Origin: Stutzerimonas stutzeri
GTDB taxonomy: Bacteria; Pseudomonadota; Gammaproteobacteria; Pseudomonadales; Pseudomonadaceae
Assembly: GCF_000219605.1 (NCBI RefSeq)
Contig: NC_015740.1
Location: 4,483,931-4,547,930 of the forward strand
DNA: 64,000 nt
Reading direction: 5' to 3'
Positions 55,172 to 64,000 of this stretch are shown one piece after another. A model generated the notes under the pieces. That model was not told the origin of the DNA. It did no database searches and saw only the letters and a list, made by a program, of their open reading frames with translations. Each line of letters opens with the position of its first letter. The stretch's first letter is position 1. Position numbers and translations under genes: made by a program.

Positions 55172-56688
55172 GGGCGGGCCTCCGGAATCGACGCGGACGG
55201 CAGCACTGCCGACAGGTACGCTGCCGGCTCCAGCAGGGCCGCCGCCGCGGTTTGCGAAAAGAGGATCAGCGGTTGCGGCATGAAGCCGATCGCCAGGGTC
55301 AGCGTGCCGAGCGCGGCGATCGCCAGCAGCATCGGCAAGGGCACCCGGCGGGCCTCGACCCGTGGCAGCACTGGCTTCTTCCAGAACGCCTCCATCCAGA
55401 TCTTGGTCATCGAATAGAGCGTCAGCAGGCCGACGAACAGGGCCAGCCCCGCCAGCCAGTGCTCGCCAGCGCGGAAGGTGGCATCGATCACCAGGAACTT
55501 GGCCCAGAACCCCGACAGCGGCGGCAAGCCGGCCAGCGACAAGGCCGGGATCAGGAACAGTGCCGCCAGCAGCGGGTTGCGGTACATCAGCCCCCCGCTC
55601 TTGCGCAGGTCGAAGGTGCCGCTGGCGCGGTGGATCGCTCCGGCGAGGAGGAACAGGTTCGCCTTCACGATGATGTGATGCAGGATGTAGAAGATCGCTC
55701 CGGTCAGGGCCGCCTGGGTGGAGATCGCCAGCCCGAGCAGCATGTAGCCGATCTGGCTGACGATGTGGAACGAGAGAATGCGCCTGACGTCCCACTGCAC
55801 CGCCGCGCCGAACACGCCGAACAGCATGGTGCCGGCGGCCAGCACGGCGACGATGTCGCGGATGCCGCTGTCCTCGACGCTGAAGATCAGGGTGAACACG
55901 CGTAGGCAGGCGTACACCCCCACCTTGGTCAGCAGCCCGGCGAAGATCGCCGAAACGGTGATCGACGCGGTGTGGTAGGACGCCGGCAACCAGAAGAACA
56001 GCGGAAAGTAACCGGCCTTGATGCCGAAGCCGCAGAGCAGCAGCAGGGCCGACAGGGTCAGGTTGATCGAGGGTTCGGTCTGCGGCAGCACCCGCGCGAG
56101 ATCCGCCATGTTCAGCGTGCCGGTCGCCCCGTAGAGCAGTGCCACGCCGGTGAGGAAAAGCAGCGTGGAGAACAGGTTGAGGATCGCGTAGCGCACCGTC
56201 GCATCGAGCTGCGCGCGGTTGCGGCCGATGGCCAGGAGGCCCATCGCGGTGATCAGCATTACCTCGAACCACACATAGAGGTTGAAGATGTCGCCGGTGA
56301 GGAAGGCCCCGTTGACGCCGGCGAGCATGCCCAGCAGCAGGGGGTGGAAGCCGGCCCGCTCCTCGCGACGGCGGATGTCAGCCAGACCGAAGGTCATCAC
56401 TGCGGCGGCCAGAATCCCGGTGATCGCCACCATCGCTGCCGCCAGGGCATCGGCGACGAAGACTATGCCGAACGGCGCCGCCCAGTCGCCGAAGCGGATC
56501 GCCAGAATCCCCTCGCGATACACTGCAACGAGCAACAGCAGCGAAGCAGCCAGCAGCAGGGTTATGCACAGGGCGCTGACCAGACGCTGGGCGCGACGAC
56601 TTTTCCACAGGCAGGCTGCCAGCCCAGCACCGAGAATCGGCAGCAGGACCGGCCAGAGTGGTGCGTGCAGCGTCAGAAATCCTGTCAT
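55168..56688 (-). CDS. mnhD: Mrp Na+/H+ antiporter subunit D
   Basis: This is a NuoN/NuoM-like membrane subunit of 506 residues with about 14 helices. FEVMLITAMGLLAIGRNRAQ holds the key membrane Glu region, and LCGFGIKAGYFPLFFWLPAS the proton-channel Lys. HHIIVKANLFLLAGAIHRAS is the second conserved Lys helix. It forms the ion-translocating core with MnhA. Its start overlaps mnhC by 4 bp. Confidence 0.95.
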   Translation of the reverse strand: MTGFLTLHAPLWPVLLPILGAGLAACLWKSRRAQRLVSALCITLLLAASLLLLVAVYREGILAIRFGDWAAPFGIVFVADALAAAMVAITGILAAAVMTFGLADIRRREERAGFHPLLLGMLAGVNGAFLTGDIFNLYVWFEVMLITAMGLLAIGRNRAQLDATVRYAILNLFSTLLFLTGVALLYGATGTLNMADLARVLPQTEPSINLTLSALLLLCGFGIKAGYFPLFFWLPASYHTASITVSAIFAGLLTKVGVYACLRVFTLIFSVEDSGIRDIVAVLAAGTMLFGVFGAAVQWDVRRILSFHIVSQIGYMLLGLAISTQAALTGAIFYILHHIIVKANLFLLAGAIHRASGTFDLRKSGGLMYRNPLLAALFLIPALSLAGLPPLSGFWAKFLVIDATFRAGEHWLAGLALFVGLLTLYSMTKIWMEAFWKKPVLPRVEARRVPLPMLLAIAALGTLTLAIGFMPQPLILFSQTAAAALLEPAAYLSAVLPSASIPEARP

Positions 56689-57068
56689 GGGCGATCCTTG
56701 CCTGCGGAGGTGGGCGAACCCAGCCGTTCAGCCGCATCGATCTGCCGCAGGTCCACGCTGCCCAGGCGACGATAGGTCTGCAGCGCCAGGGCGGCGAAGA
56801 AAGCAGTCAGCGAGAAGCCGATGACGATGGCCGTGAGCACCAGCGCCTGCGGCAGCGGATTGGCCGCATCGGCGGGCAGGCTGCTCTCCCCGGCGCGGAT
56901 CACAGCCGGCGTGTTGGTGACGATGCGGCCGGCGAAGAAGATCACCAGGTTGATCGCCGCCGAGAGCATGGTCACGCCCAGCAGCACACGGACGATGTGC
57001 CGCGACAGGATGAGGTAGAGGCTGCAGCCGGCGAGCACGGCAATGCTCAGTGCGAAGAGCAGGTGCAT
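56685..57068 (-). CDS. mnhC: Mrp Na+/H+ antiporter subunit C
   Basis: This is a NuoK-like subunit of 127 residues with three helices (LFALSIAVLAGCSLYLIL; LLGVTMLSAAINLVIFFAG; ALVLTAIVIGFSLTAFFAAL). The DPLPQALVLTAIVI-like AANPLPQALVLTAIVIGFSL is the family signature. It starts 1 bp after mnhB. Confidence 0.94.
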   Translation of the reverse strand: MHLLFALSIAVLAGCSLYLILSRHIVRVLLGVTMLSAAINLVIFFAGRIVTNTPAVIRAGESSLPADAANPLPQALVLTAIVIGFSLTAFFAALALQTYRRLGSVDLRQIDAAERLGSPTSAGKDRP

Positions 57069-57069
57069 G

Positions 57070-57471
57070 TCAGAGGTCCTCGTAGAAGCGCAGGATCAGG
57101 GAAAGGATGCCGCCGAGCACCACCAGGTACACGCCGATATCGAACAGCAGCGTGGTGCCCAGGTGGAAATTGCCAAGGACCAGCCACTGGTGGGTCAGGA
57201 ATGAGCCGTCCAGCCACAGCCCCGGCAGGCCGCTGAGCAGCGCGGCGAGGATGCCGAAGCCGATCACCGTCATGGGCTCGAAGCGCAGCGTCGCGCGCGC
57301 CACCTCGACCCCGCGGGCGAGCGCCAGGGTGGCGAAGCCGGCGGCGGCGATCAGCCCGCCGACGAAGCCGCCGCCCGGCTCGTTGTGTCCGCGGTAGAGC
57401 ACATAGACCGAGACCACCAGCATCACGCCGAAGAGAATCCGCGAGAAGGCGGCGAAGATCAGTGAATTCAT
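57070..57471 (-). CDS. mnhB: Mrp Na+/H+ antiporter subunit B
   Basis: This subunit of about 133 residues has four helices. [20 protein letters not shown] is the conserved MnhB motif, and [20 protein letters not shown] precedes the last helix. The ATG at 57471 overlaps the mnhA stop as ATGA, which is why it is preferred to the longer frame. Confidence 0.94.
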   Translation of the reverse strand: MNSLIFAAFSRILFGVMLVVSVYVLYRGHNEPGGGFVGGLIAAAGFATLALARGVEVARATLRFEPMTVIGFGILAALLSGLPGLWLDGSFLTHQWLVLGNFHLGTTLLFDIGVYLVVLGGILSLILRFYEDL

Positions 57472-59777
57472 CGTGTGTCCCTCCGCCGTGGCAGCGCGCG
57501 CAACAGGCCCCAAACGCTAATGGCGGCGAACGCCACCACCACCACCTCGCCGAGGGTGTCGATGGCGCGGTAGTCCACCAGCACCACGTTGACCACGTTG
57601 CGACCGTGCGCCTCCAGGTAGCTGGTGGCGGCATAGAATTCGGAGATGCGTCCGTCCAGCGGCAGCGCCACGGTGGCAGCCAGGGCAACGAACACCACCA
57701 GCGCAAAACCCACCGAGAGCAGGATACCCAGGCGTTTCTCCCGCGGCCGGCGGGTCGAAGCCGTACGCTCCGGCACCCGGAGCAGCAGCGCCACCAGGAT
57801 CAGTACCAGCAGCACCTCCACCGAGAACTGGGTGAGTGCCACGTCCGGCGCGCCGTTGAGCAGGAAGACCAGCGCCGAGCCGAAGCCCACCACACCGACC
57901 GCGATCATCGCGCGCAGCAACGACGGTGTACGCGTGGCGGCCAGCGCACCCAGGCACATCATCACGAGCACCACGGCGGTAGGCAGGTCGAATCGTCCGC
58001 CGCTCAGGCTGAAGACCGGCCACGTGCCGCTGGCCAGCACGCCGTAGCCGATGATCAGCAGGACGGCCGTTGCGACCGTGGCGGTGTAGCGATGCTGGTC
58101 GCCGTTTTGCAGGAGCCGCGTACAGCGTTCGGCCAGGCGCAAGGTACCGGTGAACACGGCGTTGTAGCCGGCATCGCCGAGGCTGCGCTTCAGCCCCGTG
58201 TTCAACGACAGCGCATAGTGGATGCGATGCCAGTAAGCGAGCAGACCGCCGGCGAAGGCGACCACGGTCGCGCTCAGTGCGAGCATCGGCGTAAAGCCGT
58301 GCCAGAGCGAGAACGACAGGTCTACCGTATGACCGACGAGCACATCGTTGGCCGGCTGGATCAGCCCGGTGAGCAGGAAATCCGGCGCCAGGCCGAACAG
58401 AAAACCCAGGCCGCCGAGCACCAGCGGGCCGAGGTACAGGCCTGGGGTCTCCGGATGGTGCACCTCGCTGCGCGCCTTGCCCAGGTAATAGGGCCGAATC
58501 GCTGCCACCCCGGCGATCGCCGCGAACACCGCATTGACCAGCACCGCCACGGCCACCACCACCCAGCCGAAGGAGGCATTGAGCTGGCTCTCGAACAGGT
58601 ATTCCTTGGTGATGAAGCCCAGCGTCGGCGGCAGTCCGGCCATGGAGATCGCTGCCATGCCGGCTGCCAGGGTGGTCATCGGCAGACGCCGGGCCAGCCC
58701 GCCGATCAGGCTAAGGCGCCCCTCGCCCACGGCATGGATGGTGGTGCCGGCGCAGAAGAACAGGGCCGCCTTGTACAGCGCGTGCGCAATGATGAAGGCG
58801 ATCATCGCGGTCACCGAGTAGTCGCCATCCAGACCGATCAGCATCACCAGTACCCCCAGCGACCCCACGGTGGAGTGCGCCAGGACTTCCTTGAAGCCAT
58901 CGGTGGACAGTGCTCGCACCGCCGCCACCAGCATGGTCAGGCTGCCGACGATGACCAGCGTGGTGCCGAATGCCGGTATGCCGCCAAAGACCAGGTCGAA
59001 GCGCGCCAGCAGATACACGCCAAGCTTGACCATGGTCGCCGAGTGCAGGAAGGCCGAGGCAGGCGCCGGGGCCTCCATCGCCTGGGGCAGCCAGAAATGG
59101 AAGGGCAGCTGCGCCGACTTGGTGAAGGCACCGAGCATGATCAGGATCATCGCCGGTACGGCCAGCGGGCTGGCCAGCAGCTCCGGTGCACGCTCGGCCA
59201 CTTCCGACAGCGAGAAAGTGCCCAGGGTGATGCCGATCAGCAGGATGCCGGCGAACAGCGCCAGCCCTCCACCGCCGGTTACCACCAGTGACTGCAGGGC
59301 GGCCTTGCGCGCCTCCGGCCGGCTGGAATTGAAACCGATCAGCATGAACGACAGCAGGCTGGTGGCTTCCCAGAAAACGAACATCACCACCAGATTGTCG
59401 GACAGCACCGTACCGAGCATGGCCGTCATGAACAGCAGGATCAGCGTCAGAAAGCGCGCAGCTTCGGCAGGCGAGGAATGCGAAAAATAGGCGCCCGCGT
59501 AGATCGTCACCAGCGTCCCGATGCCGGTGATCAGCAGAACGAACAGCAGGGCGAAGCCATCCAGGCGGAGGCTCAGCGAAATGCCCAGCGCCGGTACCCA
59601 TTCAAGGGTCTCGCTGATGGCGCCGGTCTCGCCGAGGTTCGCCCCCAGTGCCAGGAAGTAGAGGAACAGGCCGGCCGGCAGCAGCGCAGCGACCCATCCT
59701 CCATAGGGATAGGTGCGGCTAACGATGAACCTGGCGAGGATCGCTCCCAGGAATGAAACGAGCAGTGCAGCAAGCAC
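57468..59777 (-). CDS. mnhA: Mrp Na+/H+ antiporter subunit A
   Basis: This is a NuoL-like large subunit of 769 residues with about 20 helices. [20 protein letters not shown] is the conserved membrane Glu region. [20 protein letters not shown] has the channel Lys, and [20 protein letters not shown] then [20 protein letters not shown] complete the core. The C-terminal portion ([20 protein letters not shown]) is the DUF4040/MrpB-N region. Mrp complexes export Na+ for H+ and support salt and alkali tolerance. The seven-gene operon lies between mnmE and mnmG; its promoter should be in the gene-free 59778-60061 gap. Confidence 0.95.
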   Translation of the reverse strand: MLAALLVSFLGAILARFIVSRTYPYGGWVAALLPAGLFLYFLALGANLGETGAISETLEWVPALGISLSLRLDGFALLFVLLITGIGTLVTIYAGAYFSHSSPAEAARFLTLILLFMTAMLGTVLSDNLVVMFVFWEATSLLSFMLIGFNSSRPEARKAALQSLVVTGGGGLALFAGILLIGITLGTFSLSEVAERAPELLASPLAVPAMILIMLGAFTKSAQLPFHFWLPQAMEAPAPASAFLHSATMVKLGVYLLARFDLVFGGIPAFGTTLVIVGSLTMLVAAVRALSTDGFKEVLAHSTVGSLGVLVMLIGLDGDYSVTAMIAFIIAHALYKAALFFCAGTTIHAVGEGRLSLIGGLARRLPMTTLAAGMAAISMAGLPPTLGFITKEYLFESQLNASFGWVVVAVAVLVNAVFAAIAGVAAIRPYYLGKARSEVHHPETPGLYLGPLVLGGLGFLFGLAPDFLLTGLIQPANDVLVGHTVDLSFSLWHGFTPMLALSATVVAFAGGLLAYWHRIHYALSLNTGLKRSLGDAGYNAVFTGTLRLAERCTRLLQNGDQHRYTATVATAVLLIIGYGVLASGTWPVFSLSGGRFDLPTAVVLVMMCLGALAATRTPSLLRAMIAVGVVGFGSALVFLLNGAPDVALTQFSVEVLLVLILVALLLRVPERTASTRRPREKRLGILLSVGFALVVFVALAATVALPLDGRISEFYAATSYLEAHGRNVVNVVLVDYRAIDTLGEVVVVAFAAISVWGLLRALPRRRDTR

Positions 59778-60061
59778 GGCGCCATCCTCTTGTCGTGGAT
59801 TGCTGGAAACGGCTGAGCTGGTAGCGCGTGTTTTGATAGCAAAGGTAGTTCAAACGATGCGTCGGGCGCTGTTACCAGCTATGTCAGGCGCAGCGGCAAG
59901 CCCCTGGCCAGACGCAGGCCAAGAGATAGGAGGGCGATGGGAGGGCACCGGCGAAGGCTGCGCAAGCGCCGTCTGCCGCGGGCCAGACGGCTGCCGGCGG
60001 TTTGTCGCGAAGGCGATGGAGCGACCGTGTGGGCGAGGCGCCGCACACGCTCGTGCAATTG

Positions 60062-61429
60062 TTACTTGCCTATGCAGAAGCTCGAGAAGATGCGGCCGAG
60101 CAGGTCGTCGGAGCTGAAGGCGCCGGTGATTTCGCCAAGCGCCTGCTGGGCCAGACGCAGGTCCTCAGCCAGCAACTCGCCGGCTCCGGCCAGCGTCAGC
60201 TGGTCATGCCCGTGCCGCAGATGCTCGTCGGCCAGACGCAGCGCGTCGAGGTGCCGACGACGCGCGCTGAAGCTGCTTTCGGCGGTCTGCTCGTAGCCCA
60301 TGCAGTGCTTGAGATGCTCGCGCAGCAGTTCCAGCCCTTCCCCACTGCGCGCGCACAGGCTGAGCGTGGCCTGGCCGTCGTTATCGCAGCGCAGCACGAT
60401 GGCCTCCCCGGTCAGGTCGGCCTTGTTGCGGATCAGCGTGACTTTTCCCGGCTCTGGACTGAAATCAAGAAATTCCGGCCACAGCGCCGAAGGATCGCTG
60501 GCTTCGGGGGCACTGGCATCGACCACCAGAAGGATGCGATCGGCTTCGCCGATGGCGCTCAGGGCACGTTGTACGCCGATACGTTCGACCTGATCCTCTG
60601 TGTCGCGCAGGCCGGCGGTATCCACCACGTGCAGCGGCATGCCGTCGATGAGAATGTGCTCGCGCAGAACGTCACGGGTCGTACCGGCAATATCGGTGAC
60701 GATGGCCGCCTCGCGCCCCGCCAATGCGTTGAGCAGACTGGATTTGCCAGCGTTGGGACGACCCGCGATGACCACGGTCATGCCATCGCGCAACAGGGCG
60801 CCCTGCCCCGCCTCGCGCAATACTGTGGATAACTCCGTGCGGACCCCGTCCAGTTGCGCCAGCACATGACCGTCGGCGAGGAAGTCGATCTCCTCCTCCG
60901 GAAAATCGATCGCCGCCTCGACGTAGATGCGTAGCTGGATCAGCCGTTCGGTCAGCTGGTGCACGCGCCGTGAGAATTCGCCCTTCAGCGAGCGGACCGC
61001 GTTGCGTGCAGCCTGGGCAGAGCTGGCCTCGATCAGATCGGCAATGGCCTCGGCCTGAGCCAGGTCGAGCTTGTCGTTGAGGAATGCACGCTCGCTGAAT
61101 TCGCCAGGTCTGGCCAGGCGCACACCCAGCTCGACACAGCGCTGCAGCAGCATGTCCAGCACCACCGGGCCGCCATGGCCGTGCAGTTCCAGCACATCCT
61201 CGCCGGTGAACGAATGAGGGCCGGGGAAAAACAGCAGCAGCCCCTCGTCGATGACTTCGCCATCGTCCGCATGGAATGGGCCGTAATGAGCATGACGCGG
61301 CGTCGGTTCGCGACCGCTGAGGGTGATGGCGATTGCCCTGGCGCGAGGGCCGGATACACGGACGATTCCCACGCCTCCCCGGCCGGGAGCGGTGGCGACG
61401 GCGGCGATGGTGTCGCGAGCTGGGATCAT
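60062..61429 (-). CDS. mnmE: tRNA modification GTPase MnmE
   Basis: This is the GTPase partner of MnmG in U34 tRNA modification, about 455 residues. The N-terminal folate-binding domain has [16 protein letters not shown]. The G domain has [20 protein letters not shown], the switch [11 protein letters not shown] and LIRNKADL. The C-terminal CIGK motif is at the very end. The ATG at 61429 has AAAGGAGG directly upstream. It is downstream of yidC across a terminator. Confidence 0.96.
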   Translation of the reverse strand: MIPARDTIAAVATAPGRGGVGIVRVSGPRARAIAITLSGREPTPRHAHYGPFHADDGEVIDEGLLLFFPGPHSFTGEDVLELHGHGGPVVLDMLLQRCVELGVRLARPGEFSERAFLNDKLDLAQAEAIADLIEASSAQAARNAVRSLKGEFSRRVHQLTERLIQLRIYVEAAIDFPEEEIDFLADGHVLAQLDGVRTELSTVLREAGQGALLRDGMTVVIAGRPNAGKSSLLNALAGREAAIVTDIAGTTRDVLREHILIDGMPLHVVDTAGLRDTEDQVERIGVQRALSAIGEADRILLVVDASAPEASDPSALWPEFLDFSPEPGKVTLIRNKADLTGEAIVLRCDNDGQATLSLCARSGEGLELLREHLKHCMGYEQTAESSFSARRRHLDALRLADEHLRHGHDQLTLAGAGELLAEDLRLAQQALGEITGAFSSDDLLGRIFSSFCIGK

Positions 61430-61458
61430 GCGGCCTCCTTTCTGGGCGACGGATAGCA

Positions 61459-61482
61459 AAACGCCCCAATCAAGGGGCGTTC
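61459..61482 (-). terminator. terminator between yidC and mnmE
   Basis: AACGCCCC and GGGGCGTT pair with a short loop, followed on the minus strand by TTTGC. It lies 19 bp after the yidC stop. The weak T-tract suggests partial readthrough into mnmE. Confidence 0.75.
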
Positions 61483-61501
61483 TGCATGGGCGGGCAAGGC
61501 G

Positions 61502-63172
61502 TCAGGCGGGTTTCGCCCCGGCCTCGATCTGCCGCGTAATGTACCACTGCTGGGCGATGGACAGGATGTTGTTGACCACCCAGTACAGCACCAGACCGGC
61601 AGGGAACCAGAGGAAGAAGAAGGTGAAGATGATCGGCAACAGCTTCATCACCCGAGCCTGCATGGGGTCCGGCGGAGTCGGGTTGAGCTGCTGCTGAATG
61701 AACATGGTCACGCCCATGATGATCGGCAGGATGAAGTACGGATCCTTGATCGACAGGTCGGTGATCCAGAACATCCAGGGCGCCTGGCGCATCTCCACGC
61801 TTTCCAGCAGCACCCAGTACAGGGCCAGGAACACCGGCATCTGCACCAGGATCGGCAGGCAGCCACCCAGCGGATTGATTTTCTCCTTCTTGTACAGCTC
61901 CATCATCGCCTGGGACATCTTCTGGCGATCGTCACCGAACTGTTCCTTCAGCGCCTGCATCTTCGGCGAGACGGCGCGCATGCGCGCCATGGACCGGTAG
62001 CTGGCCGCCGACAGCGGGAAGAACGCCAGCTTGATGACGATGGTCAGGACGATGATCGACCAGCCCCAGTTGCCGAGCAGGGCGTGGATATTCTGCAGCA
62101 GCCAGAAGATCGGCTGGGCGATGAACCAGAGAATGCCGTAGTCGACCGTCAGACGCAGGCCCGGCGACAGCTCTTCCAGCTTGTCCTGGCTCTTCGGACC
62201 GGCATACAGCGTGGCGCCGGTCTCGCCCTGGGCGCCGGCGGGCACGGTAACGGCCGGGCCGGTGAAACCGATGATGTAGTTGCCCTGGCTGTCCTTGCGG
62301 GTCTGCACCTGATTGGTATCGCCGGCTTGGGGAATCCAGGCGGTAACGAAATAGTGCTGCAGCCAGGCGATCCAGCCACCCTGTACGGTTTCGCGCAGGT
62401 TCTTGTCGTCCATGTTGCTCATGGACACCTTGCGATACGGCTCGTCCTTGGTCCACAGCGCCGCCCCCAGATAGGTCGCGGTGCCGGTGGCAGTGCTGGA
62501 CGACGGGTCGCCGCTCTTGTCGCGCTTGAGCTGGCCGAACAGATAACCGGTCCAGGGCTGCTGGCTCTGGTTATCGATCAGGTAGTTCACCTTCAGCGCA
62601 TAGTTGCCGCGCTCCAGGGTGAAACGCTTGATGTAGTTGACGCCATCGGCGCTGTAGTTCAGGTCGACGACCAGCGCATCCTGCCCTTCGGCCAGCTGAT
62701 ACTCGGTCTTCTCGCTGCTGTACTGCGGACGGCCGCTGGCCTTGTCCGGGCCGTCGCCGATCAGGCCGCTCTGCGCCTCATAGGTACGCTCGCTGCTGCG
62801 CTCGAACAGCTGGAACGGCACATCGGGGCGATCCTGACGGCGCGGATACTGCGGCAGATGCAGTTCGACGATGTCGCCACCACGCGGATCGATGGCCAGG
62901 TCGAGCACGTCGGTACGGACGCGGATCAACTGGCTGCTCGGTGCGCTGGTCGGCAGGGCGCTGGCCTGCTGCTGACCGGCAACCGCCGGAACGTCGTTGG
63001 CATTGCCCTCGGTCGTTGCGCTCGGGCTGTCCGGCAGCGCCGGAGCGGCTGGCTGGCTTTGCGCGGTTTCGGTCGGCAGGGCTGCCTGACCGTAGTCCTG
63101 ATTCCATTGAAGAACCATCAGGTAGGCAACGACTGCTAGTGCTACGAGCAGTATCGAGCGTTTGATATCCAT
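61502..63172 (-). CDS. yidC: membrane protein insertase YidC
   Basis: This inserts and folds inner-membrane proteins, alone or with SecYEG. It has about 556 residues. An N-terminal helix (RSILLVALAVVAYLMVLQWN) leads to a large periplasmic beta domain (about 60-340). A conserved five-helix core follows (GWSIIVLTIVIKLAFFPLSA, INPLGGCLPILVQMPVFLAL, FTFFFLWFPAGLVLYWVVNN). The start MDIKRSILL is the standard gammaproteobacterial one; the upstream frame is the yidD gene in another phase. Confidence 0.97.
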   Translation of the reverse strand: MDIKRSILLVALAVVAYLMVLQWNQDYGQAALPTETAQSQPAAPALPDSPSATTEGNANDVPAVAGQQQASALPTSAPSSQLIRVRTDVLDLAIDPRGGDIVELHLPQYPRRQDRPDVPFQLFERSSERTYEAQSGLIGDGPDKASGRPQYSSEKTEYQLAEGQDALVVDLNYSADGVNYIKRFTLERGNYALKVNYLIDNQSQQPWTGYLFGQLKRDKSGDPSSSTATGTATYLGAALWTKDEPYRKVSMSNMDDKNLRETVQGGWIAWLQHYFVTAWIPQAGDTNQVQTRKDSQGNYIIGFTGPAVTVPAGAQGETGATLYAGPKSQDKLEELSPGLRLTVDYGILWFIAQPIFWLLQNIHALLGNWGWSIIVLTIVIKLAFFPLSAASYRSMARMRAVSPKMQALKEQFGDDRQKMSQAMMELYKKEKINPLGGCLPILVQMPVFLALYWVLLESVEMRQAPWMFWITDLSIKDPYFILPIIMGVTMFIQQQLNPTPPDPMQARVMKLLPIIFTFFFLWFPAGLVLYWVVNNILSIAQQWYITRQIEAGAKPA

Positions 63173-63174
63173 GG

Positions 63175-63420
63175 TTACTCGGCCATCGGAGATGAATTGG
63201 AAGTGTTGTGTGTAGGCACGGGGTCGTAGCCACCGGGGTTCCACGGGTGGCAGCGCCCCAGTCTGCGCAGACTCAGCCAACCGCCACGCAGCAGACCATG
63301 GGTTTCGATGGCCTCGAGCGCGTAGCAGGAGCAGCTTGGATAGAAACGGCAGTGACTGGCCATCATGGGACTGATGGCGTACTGGTAGACCCGGATCGAA
63401 GCGATGGCCAATTTACGCAT
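63175..63420 (-). CDS. yidD: membrane protein insertion efficiency factor YidD
   Basis: This small amphipathic protein has 81 residues. [20 protein letters not shown] then [13 protein letters not shown] is the Cys-containing core, and [15 protein letters not shown] the second signature. It aids YidC-dependent insertion. It starts within the rnpA end (8 bp overlap) and ends 2 bp before yidC, giving the usual rnpA-yidD-yidC cluster. Confidence 0.95.
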   Translation of the reverse strand: MRKLAIASIRVYQYAISPMMASHCRFYPSCSCYALEAIETHGLLRGGWLSLRRLGRCHPWNPGGYDPVPTHNTSNSSPMAE

Positions 63421-63808
63421 GGGTATTGTTGGCAGCTCCAGGTTCGGCAGCGGTCTTGGCTGGGTTGCGTGACAGTCGCTTCCAGAGCTTGGCGAACTGC
63501 TTCGCCAGTTCGGGATTGTCCAGATCAGCCAATCCCTTGCGGGCGATGATCACGATGTCCCAGCCCGCCAGTTCCAGCTGATGATGGCGAAAGGTTTCCC
63601 GTATCTGCCGCTTGATGCGGTTACGTTCCACCGAAAGCTTGACGCTTTTCTTGCCGATCACCAGCCCTAGGCGGGGGTGTTGCAGATCGTTCTCGCGTGC
63701 CAGCAGCAGGACGTTCCTGCCAGGCACCTTACCGGAAGGGGAGTCGAAGACTGCCTTGAATTGGCGGGGAGTCAGCAGACGCTTTTCCCGGCCGAAGCCC
63801 CGACTCAC
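63413..63808 (-). CDS. rnpA: ribonuclease P protein component
   Basis: This is the basic protein subunit of RNase P, 131 residues. It binds pre-tRNA leader and RnpB RNA. The RNR motif is [19 protein letters not shown], and [15 protein letters not shown] is the N-terminal signature. It lies 14 bp after rpmH. Confidence 0.96.
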   Translation of the reverse strand: MSRGFGREKRLLTPRQFKAVFDSPSGKVPGRNVLLLARENDLQHPRLGLVIGKKSVKLSVERNRIKRQIRETFRHHQLELAGWDIVIIARKGLADLDNPELAKQFAKLWKRLSRNPAKTAAEPGAANNTHA

Positions 63809-63822
63809 TACCTGTTCCGATA

Positions 63823-63957
63823 TCAGACGGTCAGACGCTTACGGCCTTTGGCGCGACGGCGGGACAGAACTTGACGACCGTTCTTGGTGGCCATGCGGGC
63901 ACGGAAGCCATGGGTACGAGCGCGCTTGATGGTGCTGGGTTGGAAAGTGCGTTTCAT
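63823..63957 (-). CDS. rpmH: 50S ribosomal protein L34
   Basis: This is a 44-residue ribosomal protein, almost entirely conserved: [20 protein letters not shown] then [20 protein letters not shown] and RLTV. It is transcribed away from the right edge. In pseudomonads the neighbour on that side is dnaA across the main origin, so the window probably stops just short of oriC. Confidence 0.98.
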
Positions 63958-64000
63958 GGTGCGGTTACCTGGTGATCCATTGCGGGCCGGAATGGCCCCC

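Overview
The window is a GC-rich, origin-proximal chromosome segment of a gammaproteobacterium of the Pseudomonadaceae. The gene order rpmH-rnpA-yidD-yidC-mnmE ... mnmG-rsmG-parA-parB-atpIBEFHAGDC-glmU ... glmS is the pseudomonad origin region. The Mrp antiporter, the bacteriophytochrome and the sequence character suggest the Stutzerimonas (Pseudomonas stutzeri) group, but that species-level reading is an inference.

Layout. (1) 1-14850, host DNA: the end of a SCO protein; an iron-uptake block of PepSY reductase-like protein, TonB-dependent receptor, FecR anti-sigma and FecI-type sigma; small envelope proteins; a candidate parS site at 6496; a CobW GTPase; and a light-sensing operon of bacteriophytochrome, receiver protein, hybrid kinase and heme oxygenase. 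(2) 14860-37363, a 22.5 kb Tn7-like transposon exactly 25 bp past the glmS stop codon. It has TGTGGG termini, TnsB-site arrays at both ends and tnsA-tnsB-tnsC-tnsD-tnsE next to glmS. Its cargo, all on the minus strand, is a protein-quality-control / heat-resistance island: HTH regulator, hsp20, clpG (clpK), phospholipase-D/cardiolipin synthase, ftsH, thioredoxin, kefB, PAS-GGDEF, psiE, htpX-like protease and a degP/htrA protease. IS66 and IS21 scars lie between cargo and tns genes. (3) 37389-64000, host DNA: glmS, a DeoR regulator with a candidate operator, a LysE exporter, glmU, the ATP synthase operon, parAB, rsmG, mnmG, a DnaA-box cluster (candidate oriC), the mnhA-G (Mrp) operon, mnmE, yidC, yidD, rnpA and rpmH. 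dnaA probably lies just beyond the right edge.

The most notable pattern is selective decay inside the transposon. Five cargo genes (HTH, PLD, trx, kefB, PAS-GGDEF) and tnsA carry one- or two-base indels or a nonsense codon. The aggregation-handling and proteolysis genes (hsp20, clpG, ftsH, psiE, htpX, degP) and tnsB-E are open. About 41 kb of flanking host DNA shows no comparable lesion, so sequencing error alone is a poor explanation. The tnsA frameshift falls at the boundary between its nuclease domain and its TnsC-binding domain, so the element may be immobilised or altered in its mode of transposition.

In the host DNA, a parS-like site, parAB, a DnaA-box cluster and the ribosomal-protein/RNase P genes together mark the replication and segregation centre of the chromosome.
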